Origin: an uncultured Clostridia bacterium
GTDB lineage: Bacteria > Bacillota > Clostridia > Christensenellales > Borkfalkiaceae
Assembly: GCA_934271245.1 (NCBI GenBank)
Contig: CAKQQY010000012.1
Coordinates: 1-48,876, forward strand
Direction: 5' to 3'
Length of the DNA: 48,876 bases
The notes under the pieces are model-generated. The model saw nothing but the letters and a program-made list of their open reading frames with translations, made no database searches and was not told the origin of the DNA. The translations under genes and the position numbers were made by a program. Positions within the stretch are counted from its first letter, which is position 1. Every line of letters starts with the position of its first letter. Positions 48,648 through 48,876 of this stretch are shown here, piece after piece.

Positions 48648-48876
48648 TCATTCCCCGTCTATCGCTATTTTTTCCGTCTGCGATTTTTCCATCGACTCGT
48701 CCGCTTTATAAACGCACAGGTGTCCGTAGATGCTGTCCTCTATCTTGGTACAGGAAATACTCGTTTCCCCGCCGGAAATCATACGGTATCGGATATATAA
48801 TCAATCCCGTATTTCTTATTCTTCGTCAGTTGCAAAACCCTATTTGTATAAGACGCCCCTTTGTTTTCGCGGCAAG
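48648..48876 (-). pseudogene. Frameshifted or partial gene at the right edge
   Basis: Two minus-strand frames look coding but join only with a one-base shift. One comes from the edge and includes RVLQLTKNKKYGIDYISDTV, ending at 48779-48781; the other opens at 48800 and includes MISGGETSISCTKIEDS, YGHLCVYKADESMEK and ends at 48648-48650. Together they read as the C-terminus of one protein, unrecognised. It may be a decayed gene or a sequencing error. The 138 nt from here to the riboswitch promoter show no other feature. Confidence 0.4.

Overview
The window looks like a chromosomal segment of a spore-forming, Gram-positive Clostridia-type bacterium. The signs are an IscR/IscS-type pair, a spoIVFA/spoIVFB-like pair, the rpmG-secE-nusG-rplKAJL cluster, an ECF riboflavin transporter under an FMN riboswitch, lipoproteins with lipoboxes, and strong AGGAGG ribosome sites with TTGACA-N16/17-TATAAT promoters. 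Codon use (many TTC/GAC/GCG/CCG codons beside AT-rich gaps) and the giant pilin-like genes suggest an uncultured gut Christensenellales-like lineage. That placement is an inference, not a measurement.

Left and centre (1-29.7 kb) are mostly housekeeping. In order: iscS (cut by the edge) with its Rrf2 regulator; a serine-palmitoyltransferase-like oxoamine synthase; three poorly known genes; the ribosomal/transcription operon with an L10 leader and attenuator; spoIVFAB-like genes; ung; mntP; the tsaE-tsaB-rimI-hydrolase-murF-ddl operon, whose MurF has a membrane domain in place of its first domain; FMN riboswitch-ribU; nadD-yqeK (fused) with rsfS; nth-obgE-yhbY; DUF3343 opposite a cysteine desulfurase; an S41 protease with a PucR-type regulator; and an ArsP_2-type permease.

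The right third (30-48.9 kb) is an accessory surface/signalling region, transcribed almost entirely on the minus strand. Three tandem genes (about 590-726 aa) encode proteins with type IV pilin-like N-termini and mosaic bodies. Each has its own promoter and terminator, and one terminator contains a C12/G12 homopolymer. Next comes a free-standing 31-aa peptide gene. Then follow two units facing the same way: (a) a GGDEF-REC-HD-GYP protein, a solute-binding lipoprotein, a hybrid histidine kinase and an HPt protein; (b) a matrix operon with two TasA-like proteins, a SipW-type signal peptidase, a camelysin-like protein and a large BspA-like leucine-rich repeat protein.

The most interesting observation is the leader of the matrix operon. 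It has a consensus promoter, then an RNA with the conserved core of the cyclic-di-GMP-I (GEMM-I) riboswitch, then a strong intrinsic terminator before the first gene. With the phosphorelay and c-di-GMP enzyme next door, the locus reads as one circuit: an extracellular ligand is bound by the lipoprotein, a kinase/HPt relay acts on the receiver of a dual c-di-GMP enzyme, the riboswitch senses the level, and SipW-dependent fibre and repeat proteins are made. The parts are recognised from sequence; the wiring is inference.
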